DNA of 64,000 bases, from NCBI RefSeq assembly GCF_042647465.1, contig NZ_JBHRVN010000004.1. One strand, written 5' to 3'. The position numbers and the translations under genes are program-made. How positions within the stretch are numbered: the first letter of the stretch is position 1; every line of letters starts with the position of its first letter. The notes beneath the pieces are model-generated. The model did not search any database. It had not been told where the DNA came from and worked only from the letters and a program-made list of their open reading frames with translations. Source of the DNA: Wagnerdoeblera intermedia. Its GTDB lineage: Bacteria; Pseudomonadota; Alphaproteobacteria; Rhodobacterales; Rhodobacteraceae. Positions 60,932 through 64,000 of this stretch are shown here, one piece after another.

Positions 60932-62164
60932 TCAGCGCGTCCCGGCTTTGGGCTGAGACATCAGCCAGATCAGCGCGCCGCCTGCCAGCACCAGGAAGGG
61001 CAGCATGGCCATATTCACCGCCTGCCAGCCCTCTTCAACCGAGCCCCCGGAGCAGTTCATCAGCCCGCCCGAGGAGAAGCTGGCCATGGTCACGCCGCCA
61101 AAGACGATCAGATCGTTCAGCCCCTGCATCCGGCCCCGCTCTGCCGGGCTGTGCTGCGCGGTCAGCATGGCCGTCGCGCCGACAAATCCGAAGTTCCATC
61201 CCAGACCCAGCAGGATCAGCGCGAGGAAGAAGTTCTCCAGCTCCACACCGCTCATGGCCACGGCTCCGGCGGCGGCCAGGATCACAAGGCCCAGCCCCAC
61301 CACCCGCGTCGCGCCAAAACGCGCGATGATATGGCCGGTGAAGAAGGAGGGCGCATACATCGCCAGCACATGGGCGGTGACCACATTGGCCGCATCTGAG
61401 GTCTCAAACCCGCAGCCGACCACCGCCAGCGGCGAGGAGGTCATGATGAGGTTCATCAGGGCGTAAGAGACCGTGGCACAGATCACGGAAACCGCGATGG
61501 CCGGGGTTTTCAGAAGCTCCATCCGGCTGCGTCCCTGGAAGGCGCCGGGGACCGGGGCAGGGGGCCTGGGGATCTTCAGTCCGGCAAAGAGAAAGACGCC
61601 CACAAGGTTCAGGCCGATGACCGCGAGATAGGTGCCGAGGAAGGGGAAAACGAAGGCCTCTGCCGTCAGTTTCACCAGCTGCGGGCCCAGAAGGGCCGAG
61701 AGCAGCCCCCCCGCCATGACCCAGGAGATCGCCTTTGGGCGGAAGGCCTCTGAGGCGGTGTCGGTGGCGGCGAAGCGGTAGAAGCCCTGGGCGCTCATAT
61801 AGCTGCCGGTGAAAAGCGCGCCGAGCACAAAGAGCGGAAAGCTTTGGATATAAAGCGCGATTGCGCCCAGGATCGCGCCGATCATACCCCCGATCGCCCC
61901 GGCCACAAAGCCCGCGCGGCGACCGTGCTTTTGCATCAGTGACGACAGGGGCGTGGCTGACAGCATCGAGCCGATCACCGTGGCCGAAATCGGCAGCGTC
62001 GCCCAGCAGGGGTTGGCGGCCAGCGACTGACCGGCAAGACCTGCAATGGTGAAGATCATCGGCATCTGTGCACCCAGCACGGCCTGAGCCGCGACCAGCA
62101 CATAGACGTTCTGCCGGGCAAGCCGGTCATCGGGGGCGGGGGTATGGGGTGCGGTCTGGCTCAT
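60932..62164 (-). CDS. MFS transporter
   Basis: A 410-residue transporter with about 12 hydrophobic helices. The loop after helix 2 has SLMQKHGRRAGFVAGAIGG, the MFS loop 2-3 signature in degenerate form (GRRAGF), and a similar segment lies in the second half (IARFGATRVVGLG). It is a member of the drug or metabolite MFS groups; the substrate is unknown. I chose the ATG at 62164, where the typical short polar N-terminus begins; the ribosome binding site is weak. The frame continues to 62290 without sense. Confidence 0.85.
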   Translation of the reverse strand: MSQTAPHTPAPDDRLARQNVYVLVAAQAVLGAQMPMIFTIAGLAGQSLAANPCWATLPISATVIGSMLSATPLSSLMQKHGRRAGFVAGAIGGMIGAILGAIALYIQSFPLFVLGALFTGSYMSAQGFYRFAATDTASEAFRPKAISWVMAGGLLSALLGPQLVKLTAEAFVFPFLGTYLAVIGLNLVGVFLFAGLKIPRPPAPVPGAFQGRSRMELLKTPAIAVSVICATVSYALMNLIMTSSPLAVVGCGFETSDAANVVTAHVLAMYAPSFFTGHIIARFGATRVVGLGLVILAAAGAVAMSGVELENFFLALILLGLGWNFGFVGATAMLTAQHSPAERGRMQGLNDLIVFGGVTMASFSSGGLMNCSGGSVEEGWQAVNMAMLPFLVLAGGALIWLMSQPKAGTR

Positions 62165-62404
62165 GACGGGGACGCTAGGCCCGGGCGGCAGGCCCTGCAA
62201 GAGGGCAGATTGAACCCCTCTGTGATGCCTGTGCTTTGTTGCGGCCCCGCCGCAGTGACCGGGTGTAAAGACCCCGCCAGGGGCCCGCAATTTCCCTGCG
62301 CCCCTTGCGGGGGGGCGGACGCGATACTAAGACTCTGACAAGAGTGCTGTGGCAAAACCCTGTGAGGGGTAATCCACAGCCCATGAAATCAGAGGCGGGT
62401 AAAG
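62165..62404. promoter_or_regulatory. Divergent region MFS / clpP
   Basis: About 240 bp that must contain the clpP promoter. I see TTGCGG at 62305-62310 and GATACT at 62323-62328, but a spacer of 12 bp is too short for a normal promoter. GGCGGGTAAAG precedes the clpP ATG. No clear sigma-32 site. Confidence 0.3.
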
Positions 62405-63037
62405 ATGCGCGATCCGGCAGACTTCTATATGAACACCCTCGTGCCTATGGTGGTTGAGCAGACCAGCCGTGGTGAGCGGGCCTATGACATCTTCTCGCGC
62501 CTGCTGAAGGAGCGGATCATCTTTCTGTCGGGCCCCGTGCATGACGGCATGTCGACGCTGATCGTGGCGCAGCTGCTGTTTCTGGAAGCGGAAAATCCGA
62601 ATAAAGAAATCAGCATGTATATCAACAGCCCCGGCGGTGTCGTGACCTCGGGTCTGTCGATCTATGACACCATGCAGTACATCAAGCCGAAGGTCTCGAC
62701 CCTGGTGGTCGGCCAGGCGGCTTCGATGGGCTCGCTTTTGCTGACCGCGGGTGAGCCGGGCATGCGCTTCTCGCTGCCCAACAGCCGTGTCATGGTGCAC
62801 CAGCCCTCGGGTGGCTATCAGGGCCAGGCGACGGATATCATGATCCACGCCCGCGAGACCGAAAAACTCAAGCGCCGCCTGAATGAGATTTACGTCAAAC
62901 ACACCGGCAACAGCTATGATGTGATTGAAGCCGGCCTTGAGCGCGACAACTTCATGTCGGCCGAAGAGGCAAAAGCCTGGGGTCTGATCGACGAGATCGT
63001 TGAGACCCGCGGCAAAGCCGACACGGACGCAAAGTAA
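62405..63037 (+). CDS. clpP: ATP-dependent Clp protease proteolytic subunit ClpP
   Basis: A 210-residue serine protease subunit that forms two stacked heptameric rings and degrades proteins unfolded by ClpX or ClpA. The catalytic Ser is in GQAASMGSLLL, the His in VMVHQPSGG and the Asp in the later TGNSYDVIE-type region. The N-terminal PMVVEQTSRGERAYDIFSRLL is typical. The length and motif order are standard. It is followed by clpX 89 bp downstream. Confidence 0.97.
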   Translation: MRDPADFYMNTLVPMVVEQTSRGERAYDIFSRLLKERIIFLSGPVHDGMSTLIVAQLLFLEAENPNKEISMYINSPGGVVTSGLSIYDTMQYIKPKVSTLVVGQAASMGSLLLTAGEPGMRFSLPNSRVMVHQPSGGYQGQATDIMIHARETEKLKRRLNEIYVKHTGNSYDVIEAGLERDNFMSAEEAKAWGLIDEIVETRGKADTDAK

Positions 63038-63126
63038 CGCCTTCGGGGGTTGAGAGAGACTCCGTGCTCCCGTAATCTCGCGGGAGCAGCTTATGAGGGC
63101 CCGGCAGGGCCAAAGGAACGGAACGC
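63038..63126 (+). promoter_or_regulatory. clpP-clpX intergenic region
   Basis: It contains a stem TGCTCCCG / CGGGAGCA (about 63067-63090, loop TAATCTCG) with no T run. It may modulate read-through from clpP into clpX. Confidence 0.35.
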
Positions 63127-64000
63127 ATGGCAAGCAATTCGGGCGACAGCAAAAACACCCTCTACTGCTCGTTCTGCGGCAAGAGCCAGCACGAGGTGCG
63201 CAAGCTGATCGCCGGGCCGACGGTGTTCATCTGCGATGAATGCGTTGAGCTTTGCATGGATATCATCCGCGAAGAGACCAAGTCTTCGGGGCTGAAATCC
63301 GCAGATGGTGTGCCGACGCCGCGCGAGATCGCGAAGGTGCTCGACGATTATGTGGTGGGGCAGGAACATGCCAAGCGCGTCCTCGCCGTGGCTGTGCACA
63401 ACCACTACAAGCGTCTGAACCATTCGGGTGGCAAAGCCGGCGACATCGAGCTTGCGAAGTCGAACATCCTGCTGATCGGGCCGACCGGCACCGGCAAAAC
63501 CCTTCTGGCGCAGACGCTGGCGCGTATTCTCGATGTGCCCTTCACCATGGCCGATGCGACCACGCTGACGGAAGCGGGCTATGTCGGGGAAGATGTTGAA
63601 AACATCATTCTGAAGCTTCTGCAGGCCTCGGAGTATAACGTAGAGCGTGCGCAGCGCGGCATCGTTTATATCGACGAGGTCGATAAGATCACCCGCAAGT
63701 CGGACAACCCTTCGATCACCCGGGACGTCTCGGGCGAGGGCGTGCAGCAGGCGCTTCTGAAGATCATGGAGGGCACCGTGGCCTCGGTGCCGCCGCAGGG
63801 CGGGCGCAAGCATCCGCAGCAGGAATTCCTGCAGGTCGACACCACCAATATTCTCTTCATCTGCGGCGGCGCTTTTGCGGGTCTGGAAAAGATCATCGCG
63901 CAGCGCGGCACGGCGAAGGGAATCGGTTTTGGTGCGGCGGTCAAAGGCCCCGATGAGCGTGGCACGGGCGAGCTGTTCAAAGAGCTTGAGCCGGAAGATC
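63127..64000 (+). CDS. clpX: ATP-dependent Clp protease ATPase subunit ClpX, 5' part
   Basis: The AAA+ unfoldase partner of ClpP, cut by the right edge of the window after about 291 codons. The N-terminal zinc domain has CSFCGK and CDECVELC (residues about 14-42). Walker A is GPTGTGKT (about 119-126), Walker B is IVYIDEVDKI, and the pore loop GYVGEDVE follows Walker A, in the order expected. The start ATG at 63127 gives the normal MASNSGDSKNTLYC N-terminus, 89 bp after clpP. The rest of the gene lies outside the window. Confidence 0.97.
   Translation, partial: MASNSGDSKNTLYCSFCGKSQHEVRKLIAGPTVFICDECVELCMDIIREETKSSGLKSADGVPTPREIAKVLDDYVVGQEHAKRVLAVAVHNHYKRLNHSGGKAGDIELAKSNILLIGPTGTGKTLLAQTLARILDVPFTMADATTLTEAGYVGEDVENIILKLLQASEYNVERAQRGIVYIDEVDKITRKSDNPSITRDVSGEGVQQALLKIMEGTVASVPPQGGRKHPQQEFLQVDTTNILFICGGAFAGLEKIIAQRGTAKGIGFGAAVKGPDERGTGELFKELEPED

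Noticed and set aside
62305..62328. Promoter TTGCGG / GATACT before clpP
   Set aside because: The 12-bp spacer is too short for a sigma-70 or sigma-32 promoter.
1..64000. CRISPR array, prophage or insertion sequence
   Set aside because: I saw no regularly spaced repeats, no transposase or integrase frames and no terminal repeats. The tRNA genes have no integrase beside them.

Overview
The window is about 64 kb of GC-rich, gene-dense chromosome from an alphaproteobacterium, most likely of the Rhodobacteraceae/Paracoccaceae group. The evidence is the dnaG-rpoD pair with a large sigma-70, the cdd-deoA-deoB-add-upp salvage operon, PstA/PstC of the long alphaproteobacterial form, DUF3572 and DUF983 proteins, a TAXI-TRAP transporter with a DUF1850 partner, and coding style throughout. 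I see no phage, insertion sequence, CRISPR array or other clear mobile element. The assignment rests on protein resemblance read by eye, not on a search.

Layout. 1-9.5 kb: a Tad/Flp pilus locus split over both strands: TadG-like (plus, cut by the window edge), then TadE/F-like and the CpaC secretin on minus, then tadD-cpaB-cpaE-cpaF-tadB-tadC on plus. 9.5-12 kb: a ten-helix hybrid sensor kinase that has lost both phosphorylation residues. 12-15.6 kb: a TAXI-TRAP transporter whose fused permease is frameshifted. 15.9-18.6 kb: small exported proteins, a sugar-transferase homologue without its catalytic dyad, two identical tRNA-Phe genes and a cytochrome c. 18.7-22.7 kb: dnaG-rpoD. 22.8-31.4 kb: lactate dehydrogenase, peroxiredoxin, ferredoxin reductase, rsmD, a DUF454 protein and an RND efflux pair. 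31.5-35.3 kb: SRP RNA, a cyclic-nucleotide phosphodiesterase, nudC and a frameshifted SRPBCC gene. 35.4-39.9 kb: the nucleoside salvage operon with a frameshifted cdd. 40-41.2 kb: a SPOR-domain exported protein. 41.3-48.5 kb: the phosphate operon pstSCAB-phoU-phoB under a tandem Pho box, with a pseudo-peptidase-like gene after it. 48.7 kb: pheS without pheT. 49.9-53 kb: three signalling genes on minus (a PleD-like cyclase with dead receivers, a heme-ligand-less H-NOX-like protein, and an HNOBA-GGDEF cyclase). 53-57.8 kb: small housekeeping genes, then an EF-hand / ECF sigma / membrane protein / metal-sensor-like cluster. 57.8-64 kb: a LysR-GMC oxidoreductase pair, tRNA-Gly, an MFS transporter, clpP and the start of clpX.

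The most interesting signals. First, a putative c-di-GMP module in which an H-NOX-fold protein that cannot bind heme in the usual way sits next to an HNOBA-GGDEF cyclase, its usual kind of partner. Second, an unusual number of signalling or transferase homologues without catalytic residues (the hybrid kinase, both receivers of the PleD-like protein, the sugar transferase, the CpaE P-loop, the M48-like protein). Third, frameshifts at C/G homopolymer runs (TRAP permease, cdd, EF-hand protein), together with a 10-G run inside an intact tadB. These may be base-calling errors or real slippage sites. Fourth, an 18-bp motif repeated in mirror orientation immediately before the divergent LysR and GMC genes.
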